A stretch of 64,000 nucleotides of DNA from JAFLCA01 sp041907145. Lineage in GTDB: Bacteria > Bdellovibrionota_C > UBA2361 > JAFLCA01. The notes beneath the pieces were generated by a model. It did no database searches. It was not told the DNA's origin and worked only from the letters and a program-made list of their open reading frames with translations. Positions 34,031 to 42,984 of this stretch are shown here, in pieces (the first letter of the stretch is position 1; the number at the start of each line of letters is the position of its first letter). The translations under genes and the position numbers were made by a program. The stretch lies in assembly GCA_041907145.1 (NCBI GenBank), contig JAYRHW010000189.1, forward strand, positions 1-64,000. The letters are read 5' to 3'.

Positions 34031-34078
34031 TCTGTAAAAACAGGGCTTCCAGGTTTTACAGAACGTTTACATGCAAAC
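34031..34078. promoter_or_regulatory. Likely OmpR-type operator in divergent region
   Basis: TTTACA repeats at 34055-34060 and 34066-34071, an 11-base period that is typical of tandem sites bound by OmpR/PhoB-family dimers. An inverted copy (TGTAAA, 34033-34038) makes a larger inverted repeat TCTGTAAAA/TTTTACAGA, and GTTTACATGCAAAC at 34065-34078 is nearly self-complementary. The cluster lies between the VirB2-like gene and the regulator gene and could control both. Confidence 0.5.
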
Positions 34079-34111
34079 GGCTAATAACATTTCTAGAATT
34101 CAGAAATGTAA

Positions 34112-34843
34112 GTGATGCGCGTGGAACACAAAGAAAGCCCGGCAAGACAGTCAATTCTTCTGCTCGAGGACGACGAGGCACTGCGCCGTGGACTCGTCGA
34201 TCTCTTCATTTTTCATGGTTACGAAGTCGATGCCGCGGCGACTGTCGAAGCCGCTCGCCGGCTCATCGGAACAAAGGTTTATGATGTGGCGATCTTGGAT
34301 TGGATGCTGCCAGACGGAGACGGGGTAAGCGTCGGCAAGCAACTACGCTCGCACGATCCGGAATGCACACTACTGTTTCTTACCGCCCGAAGCGCAGAGG
34401 CAGATCGAGTGCAGGGACTTTCTCTTGGCGCCGATGACTATGTGACTAAGCCCTTCTCCTCGCGCGAGCTGGTGCTGCGGGTGCAAAATATCCTTCGCCG
34501 AACTCAGAAAAACCTGACTGCCGAGAACCTGATTCGCTGCTCGGGAATTGAGATCGATACGCTTCGCCGCATCGTGCATAGGCCCGGAGATGCTGTCTCA
34601 ACGCAGCTCTCCAAACGGGAGCTCGAAATACTACTGTATCTGCACTCCTGCGCACCCAGAGCAGTAAGCCGTGGCGACATCCTGCGTAATGTCTGGGGAT
34701 ACAGCCGCAGCATGAAGATAGAAACGAGAACCGTGGACATTCACATTGCCAAGCTTCGCAAAAAGGTCGAGCGGGATCCTGGCCACCCTTCCCTAATACT
34801 AACCGAACGCGGGGATGGTTATCGTCTGGAAGTGGAACCATGA
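34112..34843 (+). CDS. OmpR-family response regulator
   Basis: Residues 14-130 are a receiver with the acidic pair near 20-21, phosphorylated Asp63 in ILDWMLPDGDG, Thr91 and Lys113 in VTKPF. Residues 145-243 are a winged-helix DNA-binding domain ending in RKKVERDPGHPSLILTERGDGYRL-type sequence, the OmpR/PhoB signature region. It starts at GTG, with ATG as the next codon, and the ribosome site is weak. Its stop codon overlaps the start of the kinase gene by four bases (ATGA), so it forms a two-component pair with that kinase. It probably controls its own promoter region through the TTTACA repeats. Confidence 0.95.
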   Translation: MMRVEHKESPARQSILLLEDDEALRRGLVDLFIFHGYEVDAAATVEAARRLIGTKVYDVAILDWMLPDGDGVSVGKQLRSHDPECTLLFLTARSAEADRVQGLSLGADDYVTKPFSSRELVLRVQNILRRTQKNLTAENLIRCSGIEIDTLRRIVHRPGDAVSTQLSKRELEILLYLHSCAPRAVSRGDILRNVWGYSRSMKIETRTVDIHIAKLRKKVERDPGHPSLILTERGDGYRLEVEP

Positions 34844-36123
34844 ACGGCAGCCTGCTCAATCAGCGCTACCGCGCGATCGAACAAAAAGTTCGCGCACGAC
34901 TCTTTATAAGCATCGGACTTTTGCTGGCCCTGATTGCCCCTCCGCTGTTTTCCCTGCTGATCCAACTCAATGATCAGATGAGGTTCGTCAGCTTGGATCG
35001 GCATCGGGCGCGAGCAGAAAGATTGGTAAATCTCATCCAATCCGAAAAACTAGACGAGCCTGCACTCAAGGCCCGCCTGTCGGAATTGTTCAGGGATAGC
35101 CTGCTGAGCGACAACGGTCGGTTAATTCTGATGCGCGACGGATCAACCATCGCAGTGTTCGAACCCAAGGCGACGGCATCTAGCGTGCCCTTTTTAGGTG
35201 GAAAGTATGAATTAGCACCGGAGCAGACGTTGGGATTCCCGGGTTCGCTGTTATATGAGCGGCAGATCGACCTATCCGGCCGGCAGTATCGGCTCGTGTT
35301 CCTCGCACATTCAATTCCCTACAGCGCGATCGATCGCCTTACCCGGCTGGACTTGCTGAACTTCGGGTTTTGCCTTCTCTTCGGCTTGGCACTGATATAT
35401 TGGAGTCATCGTAGTTCACTCAACCTTGCCCGGGCCCAAAGTGACCTGGCTCTCAGCATCGCGCATGAAATTCGCACCCCACTTGCCTCCATGCGGCTTT
35501 ACTCTGAGCTGCTCAGTGACGGGATATCGCAGAACCCCGCGCAAACCGCCCACTACCGCGAAGCGCTCCTCAAAGGAACCGAGCGGCTCACGAATATCGT
35601 CGAGCGCCTTCTTAATCCCGAGCAGACACCCGCGCGTGTAGAACTTACGCTGGAGTCCATCTATCAGTCTCTCTCAAAGGAACTGCAAACCTTCTCCCAA
35701 GAGCGCGGCCTGCCGCTCGCTATTCTCGACGCGCCAACGCCGGGATATCTCAGCTGCTGCGACATCGATGCCCTGACGCAGATCGCTCTCATTTTTGCAG
35801 ACAACGCGTTCAAGCACGGCAAGGTGACACCAGAACATCCGCTGCTGTTTGGCTATCGCATACAACGAACTCCCTTTCGCCATCGGGTGGTGCTTTATTT
35901 GGCGAATCAAGGATCCAAGTCGCGCCCACTGGCCACTCGAGGCGCGGGCCTAGGTTTAAAGATCGCTCGCGCGCTGGCGCGCCAGAGCGGCGCGACCATA
36001 CGATTGAAGAAGACAAGTGTCGGCTACCAGGCGCAACTTCTCCTGCCTTTGCGTTCGACAAAGCAATTGGCCGCAGACCCCTCAACGAGCCGAGATCTTG
36101 TAAATAGTCCCCTCTCCGTATGA
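34840..36123 (+). CDS. Sensor histidine kinase
   Basis: Inner-membrane kinase of 427 residues. Membrane segments at about 21-43 and 171-189 enclose a periplasmic sensor of about 125 residues with no recognised ligand fold. The HisKA dimer follows directly without a HAMP domain: SIAHEIRTPLASMRL with phosphorylated His209. The ATPase domain has FADNAFKHGK (N box) and GAGLGLKIARALA (G box). It is coupled to the upstream regulator by a four-base overlap. The last 42 bases overlap the end of the convergent sugar-dehydrogenase gene. Confidence 0.94.
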   Translation: MNGSLLNQRYRAIEQKVRARLFISIGLLLALIAPPLFSLLIQLNDQMRFVSLDRHRARAERLVNLIQSEKLDEPALKARLSELFRDSLLSDNGRLILMRDGSTIAVFEPKATASSVPFLGGKYELAPEQTLGFPGSLLYERQIDLSGRQYRLVFLAHSIPYSAIDRLTRLDLLNFGFCLLFGLALIYWSHRSSLNLARAQSDLALSIAHEIRTPLASMRLYSELLSDGISQNPAQTAHYREALLKGTERLTNIVERLLNPEQTPARVELTLESIYQSLSKELQTFSQERGLPLAILDAPTPGYLSCCDIDALTQIALIFADNAFKHGKVTPEHPLLFGYRIQRTPFRHRVVLYLANQGSKSRPLATRGAGLGLKIARALARQSGATIRLKKTSVGYQAQLLLPLRSTKQLAADPSTSRDLVNSPLSV

Positions 36124-37623
36124 GAGAACATAGAGCTCGCCGCTCTCATCACGCCCCAACGAGGAAATCAACAGTCCGGTTTCAGCGAGTTTCTTCTTTA
36201 TGACGCTAGAGCCATCATAGATCAAGCCAAAGAGGTTTCCCGAAATGAAGTCGCCGAAGACATACGTGCCAACCAGTGAGGGAATAGAGCTCCCGCGATA
36301 AACATAGCCGCCGATGACCGAAGCTCCGTCGCTCCGTCCATAGTCATAGACGGGCAACGTTAGCCCCGAACGACTGCAGGAACTCCCTGCCGGGTAGCAC
36401 TGCCTGCCCTCCATGCGATTCCATCCATAATTACCTCCGGAGGAGATGATATCGATTTCCTCTCTAGAGTCCTGGCCCACATCCCCGGCCCAGAGCTTGC
36501 CCGTAGCGGTATCAAAGCTCATGCGAAAGGGGTTTCGCAGCCCATAGGCGAAGATCTCCTCTTTAAATCCAAAGCCGTTGCCGACAAATGGATTGCCAGG
36601 CGGAATGCTATAGTTATTCGGTGAAGTGCTAGAATCGACATCGATTCTTAAAATCTTCCCCAGCAATGTGGTACGATCTTGGCCATTCCCCAAAGGATCG
36701 CCGCCCGATCCGCCGTCACCAAGGGCGATGTACAAGAGTCCATCATTTCCAAATTGCAAATCACCGCCGTTGTGATTCGTAAACGGCTGATTGATAACCA
36801 GAAGTCTTTCTTCCGTGGCAGCATCGGCATTGGGCGATGAGGGGCTGGGCAGCGTGAAACGCGAAATCACCGTTCGATAGTTCGAAGGATCTGAGGGACG
36901 CTCTTCGGTATAATTTAAAAAGAATTGTCCGTTGCTGGCAAAGGATGGATGAAACGCCAGGCCTAGAAGTCCTAGCTCCGAATCTGTCGCAATCCGGGAA
37001 CTTATATCCAAAAACTGCACGGTTGAGGTAACTGAACTGCTGTTCTCGAAAGAAAATATCTTGCCGCCCTTTTCGACAACAAAGAGCCGATTACTGCTAT
37101 CCGGCGAAGCTACCAGGGCCAGAGGCGAGGAAAAAATCAATGACGGAAAGGCTGGAGTGAGCCGAATCTTACTCTCCGACAGTTTTGCGCCGAGGTAGGT
37201 AAGCCAATCCGCAAGCGGACCTAAGCCCGCCCGAGCCTTCGGGCGAACTAAAACTCGTTGAATAGACGTCAAAGCAGCGCCGCTCTCACATCGAATACGC
37301 GCACGAAAAAAAAGGGCTCGACGTCGCATGCTGCGGTCACGCAGAGGTTTGAGATTCGACAGCTCTCGTGAGGAGACACCGGCAGCTGCGGCGAGACGAG
37401 CTATTCTGAACTGAGATATTCGAGACCGTCCTAGCTGTATGCGGGAGGCCGCTGCGTATACTGAATATGAACAACCTGCCGCCGAAGATGAAGGCGTAAG
37501 ACTCAGGGAAACGGAGCGTCCAGAGTCGGCTATCGCGACAGCCAGATCCACGCTTGGCGCATCAGCATGCACCGGCAAGGCAACGGTGAGGGCAAAGAGC
37601 CAACAAATTTTAACCAATTTCAT
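36082..37623 (-). CDS. PQQ-type glucose/sorbosone dehydrogenase-like exported protein
   Basis: Exported six-bladed propeller of the GSDH family, which oxidises sugars using PQQ. A signal peptide (cut near VHA, residue 20) and an N-terminal region of about 150 residues of unknown role precede the GSDH domain: ELGLLGLAFHPSFASNGQFF, then NHNGGDLQFGNDGLLYIALG in pieces with the LGDGGSGGDP calcium/PQQ motif, GLRNPFRMSFD and GDVGQDSREEID. The start used gives a clean signal peptide; a frame extension of 12 codons does not. PQQ synthesis genes are not in the window, so the cofactor is assumed. It converges on the kinase gene. Confidence 0.85.
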   Translation of the reverse strand: MKLVKICWLFALTVALPVHADAPSVDLAVAIADSGRSVSLSLTPSSSAAGCSYSVYAAASRIQLGRSRISQFRIARLAAAAGVSSRELSNLKPLRDRSMRRRALFFRARIRCESGAALTSIQRVLVRPKARAGLGPLADWLTYLGAKLSESKIRLTPAFPSLIFSSPLALVASPDSSNRLFVVEKGGKIFSFENSSSVTSTVQFLDISSRIATDSELGLLGLAFHPSFASNGQFFLNYTEERPSDPSNYRTVISRFTLPSPSSPNADAATEERLLVINQPFTNHNGGDLQFGNDGLLYIALGDGGSGGDPLGNGQDRTTLLGKILRIDVDSSTSPNNYSIPPGNPFVGNGFGFKEEIFAYGLRNPFRMSFDTATGKLWAGDVGQDSREEIDIISSGGNYGWNRMEGRQCYPAGSSCSRSGLTLPVYDYGRSDGASVIGGYVYRGSSIPSLVGTYVFGDFISGNLFGLIYDGSSVIKKKLAETGLLISSLGRDESGELYVLSYGEGTIYKISAR

Positions 37624-37814
37624 AATGTTAACAAAACAAATAATACATGGAACTAACACGAAGTCCGGCTGAATCTATAACATTTCCTAGCCCTCGTAGG
37701 GATCAAGGGATTCGGTACTTTTTGTACTTTCATGTGAGCCGCTCTGCGCATACACTCTAAGCAATTTAGATCCGTTGCTATTCTCACTGTACCTTCGAGT
37801 TCGAAGCGTTACTG

Positions 37815-38996
37815 ATGGAAGTTAAGCAGTCCGCGACAGATCACTTTGAGCTGGTCACGACACCGGAAATTCCAGTTCTTCCGCTCGATGCTCCTCCTGC
37901 TCTACCACCCATCGCGGATATTTTTTCCGCCCGGCTCGCCAAGAGCTGGGCTCGCGCGCTGCAGATTCCTCCTGAAGCAGTCGAGGCACTCCGAACCTCT
38001 CCGGCATTCGAGCACCTAGAGCCGTTCTTTGCCATAGGTCGAGACCTGAAACTTGTCGGTGGCGCCGTAGAGTTCGCGGTTGATGATTCCGGGCGATTCG
38101 TTCGCTACGTACTCTCGGATTGGGCGGACTATCTCGACGCTAATCGAACCCGCGAGCGCCTAGTCGAATCACTCGTTGGCAGCATTCCACAGGAAAGCCT
38201 ATCATCGGCCTTCTTCGATTACGATCGCATTCCAAGAGATCATTCCCGGTTTAGCGAAGTGCACCTGCGCCGGGAGGTGCTGCGAGCCATTCGTGACGAG
38301 CTGTTCCCCACTACCGTATCGGCGATGCTCGGACACCTAGGATCCCCGCTCGGGCGCGGCGAGGCCGGGTTTGATATCAGCTGCATACGAAGCAAGAGTG
38401 CTCAGCAGGACCAAATTATCGAGCAAGTGCAGGTCAAAATTCTGCGCGATGATTCTCCGATTCTCAACCTACACTCGCTCAAAGGATTGCGTCAGTTTTG
38501 GAAGCTCGTTACGACGCTGCGTGAACCCGCCAACGAGCGCACTATGCCGAAGGCCTTAATCCTTGAACAAAACGTAAGCGACGAAAAGGTCGCGCAGCTC
38601 GAGTCACGGCTGGTAGCCGAGGGAATCGATCCAGGGCAGATAATAGTCCTGGGTGAAGCAGACTTGCGGGCTTGCGGCTTTCAAATCAAGGAAGTGCGCT
38701 CGGATGACGGCAATTTGTATCCCTTACGAATTCGCGTCGAACTCCAAGCATTTATGCGCGCGTGCTGTGCAACAGAATTTTTGGGACGTAACAGCAGCAT
38801 CTTTAAAACTCCCGATGTCGACGCGCTGGCAGCCGCTCTGCATGATTCCTTCGGCGCCGAGACAGCGCGAACAATGGCGGAATCTGTTGCGAGCCGTGGA
38901 CCACTTGAGTATCAGCTGCTGCTTTCATACGGCGTATGGCCGCTTAAATTGCTGCTTGAAACGAGTCGGATCTTTCCGAAGCAAAGTGCCGCGTAG
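37815..38996 (+). CDS. Hypothetical protein, possible nuclease-like core
   Basis: A 393-residue cytoplasmic protein without signal or membrane segments. I recognise no family with confidence. The start is proline-rich. Around residues 188-212 a Gly-Phe-Asp-Ile strand is followed about 15 residues later by IEQVQVKIL, which loosely fits the D...(E/Q)xK strand pair of PD-(D/E)xK nucleases, such as Mrr-like enzymes. A segment rich in Leu and Trp follows (LHSLKGLRQFWKLVTTLRE). It is alone between opposite-facing genes. The nuclease idea is inference from one motif. Confidence 0.6.
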   Translation: MEVKQSATDHFELVTTPEIPVLPLDAPPALPPIADIFSARLAKSWARALQIPPEAVEALRTSPAFEHLEPFFAIGRDLKLVGGAVEFAVDDSGRFVRYVLSDWADYLDANRTRERLVESLVGSIPQESLSSAFFDYDRIPRDHSRFSEVHLRREVLRAIRDELFPTTVSAMLGHLGSPLGRGEAGFDISCIRSKSAQQDQIIEQVQVKILRDDSPILNLHSLKGLRQFWKLVTTLREPANERTMPKALILEQNVSDEKVAQLESRLVAEGIDPGQIIVLGEADLRACGFQIKEVRSDDGNLYPLRIRVELQAFMRACCATEFLGRNSSIFKTPDVDALAAALHDSFGAETARTMAESVASRGPLEYQLLLSYGVWPLKLLLETSRIFPKQSAA

Positions 38997-39034
38997 GATC
39001 CCTGTCGCTCCAATCGCAGTCAGCGATTACCGCG

Positions 39035-40876
39035 CTAGCGCTCAAAGTCCCTCACGAACAATTCTTGACGCAAGTAGACGAAGCGCGGAGTAATCGGGGG
39101 AAGATTTGCCGCGTTGTTAAACGAAGTTTCATAGCTCCATACGCGATTCGGCGCGTTATAATACATACCGCCGTACACCCAAGGACCATTCTGATGCCGC
39201 GGCCGATTCAAACTCACGAAGGAGCCTCTGTAGGTGAACGTAATCCCGGTCCAGTTCTCGTGAAAACGGGGATAGTTCTCCAGCCCCCCATTGTAGGCCC
39301 CGCCTTGGCCCCCCGCTCCCTCGATGCCTCCTGTGGTATCCGTTCCGGCAAGAAACGCGGTATTGATCGTCGTATTGGTCGCCGTGCGATTTGAAAGCGG
39401 GCGGGGTGCCCCGTTCCAACTATTTGCATCATTCCAGTTATTGGAAAGCACGTTTACCGTGTCTCCCATGAAGGCCGCCGGCTTTCGATTCAGGGAGTTG
39501 AAGTCTCCCATGACATACATCGGTTGATCGGACACGATGGTGAGTCCCTTCACCACGGGAGCGGCTGCCACGCTCGACTTTATTTCTTGACCGTTGCGCA
39601 CGCGAATGCCGTAGTTATTGGCGGCTAGGTTTGATTGCGGGCCTTTTACCGTCAGATGAAAAACCAACCCGCCATCAGTTGAGTCGTCTATGCGCTTGCC
39701 GGTATTGAACCAGTTGGTGCGATGCAGACAATTGAGCAGGGCCAGCAAATCCACATCCAACATGCGAATTAACTTGCCTTCCCGATTATTATACATCGTG
39801 TAAGTCGTGCCCACGCTGCGTCCCGATATCGAGCCCGGACAATTCACCATATCCGTGTCGAGCTTATTGGTGGCCGTCGTATTTACCGTGTCGTTCGCAT
39901 TTCGGACCTCAACCCCCGTAAGCGAGCTGCTTGTATCGGGATTGTTGGAGGCATTCAAATGCAATACGAGCCGCAAATCCGCGTGGTCCCAGTACACCTT
40001 GCCTGCCACCGGGTCGAATACTTCCGGAGCTGGAACTTCCACCGAAGCTACGTTCGTCTGGATCATATTATTGAAGGGCGCAAGCATACTGGCGTTCACC
40101 TGCGTACGCGCGGGACAGGAAGGAACAAGGGCACGAGCAGTAAGAGGATCGTAGATTTTAACGGGATTGCTCATGCAGCTAGAATCATTCTTACGTCCAC
40201 GGTAGAGATTCCCCGCAGTAGTCACCTGTCCCTGAATAGTGAGGCCGGGGCTGCTGTTGTCTGTGTTGAGATACAAATCCCCGTTGGTATGCACCGGCCC
40301 ATTGAGCGTCATCGTCGGACCAGGAAGAATCTCAAGATCCTTGTTATAAAATGCAGCGAACTGGAACAAGGGAACCAAGCGGCTTTTGAAGCGCAGTTCC
40401 AGCATGGCAGTCGTTCGGTCGAATACGTTTTCAGTTTGAGAAAGCGCCGTGTAGCGGTACTCCTGCGCGTTAAGGTTCTGATACCTCTCCCCGGGCGGGA
40501 TGGTGATAATGACCGGATTGCTTGGGTTCTCGGTGATGTACGTCTTGTCGGTTTGCTTGTTGAGCGCGAATGTGCGGCAGATATAATCGCCGCTTCCTTG
40601 ATTGCCGCCGACACAGGCATTCGTAGCGGCAGGACTGACGCCTGCCGGGCGATTGAATCCAACGAAAGTCTGCCGAATTGTTTCAGCACGAATATTGAGA
40701 CCGGCCTCAGCAGCGAAAAATCCATTGATGCTGTCCTTGGTCATCCTACCCGTTCCGATTTCGATGCTGGTGGTGAAGAAATAGGCACTGAGCAGTGTAA
40801 GCAGCACTGCGATCATCAGCATCGTAGTTATGAGAACGAAACCGGAATGAGGATAGGGTCTATTACTCTTCTTCAT
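39035..40876 (-). CDS. PilX-like minor pilin / pilus assembly protein
   Basis: The N-terminus (HSGFVLITTMLMIAVLLTLL, about 11-30) is the PilX_N type of prepilin-like segment: a Gly-Phe cut site and a hydrophobic helix, then the AAEAGLNI motif near residue 56 in the helix. The following 550 residues are a large periplasmic domain rich in Asn, Thr and Gly. It is last of four minor pilin genes transcribed together. PilX proteins prime pilus assembly with PilV, PilW and FimT. At 613 residues it is several times larger than a standard PilX, so it may also carry an adhesive tip function. No pilY1 follows. Confidence 0.82.
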   Translation of the reverse strand: MKKSNRPYPHSGFVLITTMLMIAVLLTLLSAYFFTTSIEIGTGRMTKDSINGFFAAEAGLNIRAETIRQTFVGFNRPAGVSPAATNACVGGNQGSGDYICRTFALNKQTDKTYITENPSNPVIITIPPGERYQNLNAQEYRYTALSQTENVFDRTTAMLELRFKSRLVPLFQFAAFYNKDLEILPGPTMTLNGPVHTNGDLYLNTDNSSPGLTIQGQVTTAGNLYRGRKNDSSCMSNPVKIYDPLTARALVPSCPARTQVNASMLAPFNNMIQTNVASVEVPAPEVFDPVAGKVYWDHADLRLVLHLNASNNPDTSSSLTGVEVRNANDTVNTTATNKLDTDMVNCPGSISGRSVGTTYTMYNNREGKLIRMLDVDLLALLNCLHRTNWFNTGKRIDDSTDGGLVFHLTVKGPQSNLAANNYGIRVRNGQEIKSSVAAAPVVKGLTIVSDQPMYVMGDFNSLNRKPAAFMGDTVNVLSNNWNDANSWNGAPRPLSNRTATNTTINTAFLAGTDTTGGIEGAGGQGGAYNGGLENYPRFHENWTGITFTYRGSFVSLNRPRHQNGPWVYGGMYYNAPNRVWSYETSFNNAANLPPITPRFVYLRQELFVRDFER

Positions 40877-40884
40877 ACAGCTAT

Positions 40885-41799
40885 TTAGTTTGAGAGGATA
40901 TTCCGTGGGAGAAAATCGGCGCTGAGCGTGCGAACGAGGGCTTCCCCCAACGCCGTATCCTGTCCGTTAATGCTTATTCTGATTGCCTTGATTTTTGACC
41001 AGTCATCGCCTGGGATAAATGACGTACGCGTAGTGCCGTCTTGCATCAGAGCCTGGACCTGAAAGTCGTTGATGCCATCGACGACATTCAGCGGATTCGC
41101 ATTGTCCTGATTAACGATGATTTGCAGCACTCCGTTCTGCACGCGGTATCGCCACTCCTCAAGAATGTAGAGTGAAGAAGATCCGACATTATAGGTATTC
41201 TGCCACGACCCCCCGCTCCGCGTCAGGAGATACTGAGAACCCGTAGAACTTTCAGCCGAGTAATTAAAATATTCTCCTAGTTTAGTAGAACGATTGTAGG
41301 CAAAAATCCTCAAGACATGTGCGGCATCCGCGAGTCGCGTCGCGCTCCATTTATTGTAGCTCGTCGTATTTGAGGTTTTGTCGCAGCCGGATTGCGCTTG
41401 AGCGTTGTCCGCCACGATAACCGTCGTGTTCCCACTGCCGGCGCTTATCGACTGACAGAAATTGAAGACCTCGTCTACCGTGTTACGGCGAATGACGAGC
41501 TGATCGGGGGCGCCTGCGCCACCATCCGTAATTTCAATGGCGGGAAAAGTCGAAAATAGGTTCTCACCCGCCTGACGAATGTCCATTCCCATAATGTCGA
41601 GGGCGCTGCGTAGGTTTTGGTTAATGCGTGTGCGAACGAGATCATATTTGTACAGTCGGCGGTTGGAGGTGGTGGCGCTCAGCGTGAGCGCAAGCAAGAG
41701 CAGCCCGAGAAACGAGGTGACGAGGAGCTCGATGAGAGTGAAGCCCCTAGCGGAGACGAGTGTAGACCGTCTCCGTTTGAAATACGATGCCACCTGCAT
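40885..41799 (-). CDS. PilW-like minor pilin
   Basis: Type IV prepilin with the cut site in ARG/FTLIELLVTSFLGLLLLA near residue 19 of the form given here, and the Glu at position +5 needed for assembly. The mature domain of about 285 residues has the PilW feature RINQNLRSALDIMGMDIRQAG. The start chosen is an internal ATG that gives a 19-residue leader; the gene then overlaps the end of pilV by 53 bases. The reading frame is open 27 codons further upstream, but that would put a non-leader sequence before the prepilin motif. Confidence 0.85.
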   Translation of the reverse strand: MQVASYFKRRRSTLVSARGFTLIELLVTSFLGLLLLALTLSATTSNRRLYKYDLVRTRINQNLRSALDIMGMDIRQAGENLFSTFPAIEITDGGAGAPDQLVIRRNTVDEVFNFCQSISAGSGNTTVIVADNAQAQSGCDKTSNTTSYNKWSATRLADAAHVLRIFAYNRSTKLGEYFNYSAESSTGSQYLLTRSGGSWQNTYNVGSSSLYILEEWRYRVQNGVLQIIVNQDNANPLNVVDGINDFQVQALMQDGTTRTSFIPGDDWSKIKAIRISINGQDTALGEALVRTLSADFLPRNILSN

Positions 41800-42127
41800 A
41801 CAAAACTCGGATAGCAAGATGTCGATTATTTGAAGAACTGCAAAGGCTGAGATTTTCACAATAACTTGTCTGCACCACATAATTCCGGCCGCCTGCGCTT
41901 TGATTGCTAGACGTAGTTCCCGACGCCGGCATGGTCGGCGGATCGACTAGTCTCAGCTCGTCCAACCTGCGCTGCGCCAGCGCGGCGGCTCCCGAGCGCA
42001 CTTCAGTATCAGTGTTGCGCTTCAAATGACTGACAAACGTGCTCGCCATAGTCGCCGACACAATCAAGAACAGCAGCATCGACACCATGACTTCGAGTAA
42101 GGTAAAACCAGAGGCTCCCTTCATCAA
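41747..42127 (-). CDS. PilV-like minor pilin
   Basis: A 126-residue type IV prepilin: a very short leader MMKGASG, then FTLLEVMVSMLLFLIVSATM with Glu at +5 of the mature protein. The ARRLDEL-type segment AALAQRRLDELRLVD after the helix is typical of PilV. It overlaps the FimT-like gene by four bases and the PilW-like gene at its end, so all are translated from one message. Confidence 0.88.
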   Translation of the reverse strand: MMKGASGFTLLEVMVSMLLFLIVSATMASTFVSHLKRNTDTEVRSGAAALAQRRLDELRLVDPPTMPASGTTSSNQSAGGRNYVVQTSYCENLSLCSSSNNRHLAIRVLYAGGIVFQTETVYTRLR

Positions 42128-42576
42128 ACCCCCTGAAATCGGACACCGCCGCCGAGAAGAATCTCCACGGTACGGGAGCCACTTTGATTGTCGTTGATAG
42201 TTACTTCGGTATTACTGTCGGACAGCCCGCGAGCGGTAAAGCATACCGCCCAACCGATACTGGCAAGCGACGCGCCGGTAGGCAGCGCCAAAGTCAACGA
42301 GGTATCAGGGACAGGTGCCGCATCGCTGCAATTCATTCCTGCGCGAGTGATAACTGAGGATGTCGAAGTGGGGACGATGATGTATGCCGAAGTCGAGGAG
42401 ATGGCTCGCGCGCGTGCCTGCTTCAAGAATCCAAGCAGCTGCGCCGCTCCATTCTCGGCGGGACTGCTCAGCGCCTTGAGATTCATCAAGGCGATGCCGG
42501 ACAGAACCCCGATCAAGACAAGCACGACCAGAATTTCTATGACGGTAAATCCACCAGCAAGACGACACCGACCCAC
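42124..42576 (-). CDS. FimT/GspH-like minor pilin
   Basis: First gene of the minor pilin operon; 150 residues. The prepilin cut site is in LAGG/FTVIEILVVLVLIGVLSG, with Glu at +5. The segment GFLKQARARAISSTSAY matches the GspH/FimT pattern that follows the helix. FimT-like pilins help start pilus assembly and in some bacteria bind DNA for uptake. It is served by the sigma-54 promoter match about 90 bases upstream. Confidence 0.88.
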   Translation of the reverse strand: MGRCRLAGGFTVIEILVVLVLIGVLSGIALMNLKALSSPAENGAAQLLGFLKQARARAISSTSAYIIVPTSTSSVITRAGMNCSDAAPVPDTSLTLALPTGASLASIGWAVCFTARGLSDSNTEVTINDNQSGSRTVEILLGGGVRFQGV

Positions 42577-42984
42577 GATTCACCCCTTCCAGAGGTGGCC
42601 GCCCTATACGAGGCCTTGGCCACTGACCAGCTACCCACTAACCCTTGCACCCACAAACCACGAGGGGCTGCAAGTTGGCGACCAGATGCGAATAAAGCCA
42701 GCGGCCTAGTAATTTCAGACCATTAACCCTATGATTTCAGCGCTCGCAGAGATTCATTGCCTCTCTGCGTACCCATGGCTCTTCAAAACATGCGTAGGTA
42801 ACGAATTGCCCAAAGTACGGAAGTTAAATACCCATTCTGGCTCAGCAATCGGGAAATTTATCGAATGCATCCTTATGGTGAGGGATAGGCATATAGCCCC
42901 AGTTAATTCCTGAAGGCCCGGCTTTATTAAGTATTTTGTTAACTTGCCGATATTACTAGGTAGACCGAATAATTAAGGACTGCG
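42577..42984. other. Divergent intergenic region, pilin operon and patatin
   Basis: This 408-base gap holds the sigma-54 promoter match for the pilin operon at 42669-42684 and the AAGGA ribosome site of the patatin at its right end. A 60-codon plus-strand frame inside it lacks a ribosome site and family features. I see no terminator or RNA gene. Confidence 0.5.
42669..42684 (-). promoter_or_regulatory. Sigma-54 promoter of minor pilin operon
   Basis: Minus strand TGG-N8-TTGCA with the GG and GC pairs exactly ten bases apart, as required for the RpoN -24/-12 element. Transcription would begin near 42658, some 80 bases before the FimT-like start. Pilin genes are often RpoN-dependent (with PilR), so the context supports it. 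An activator site was not identified. Confidence 0.65.

Noticed and set aside
42731..42913. 60-codon frame between pilin operon and patatin
   Set aside because: There is no ribosome site and no conserved features; it lies in a promoter region.
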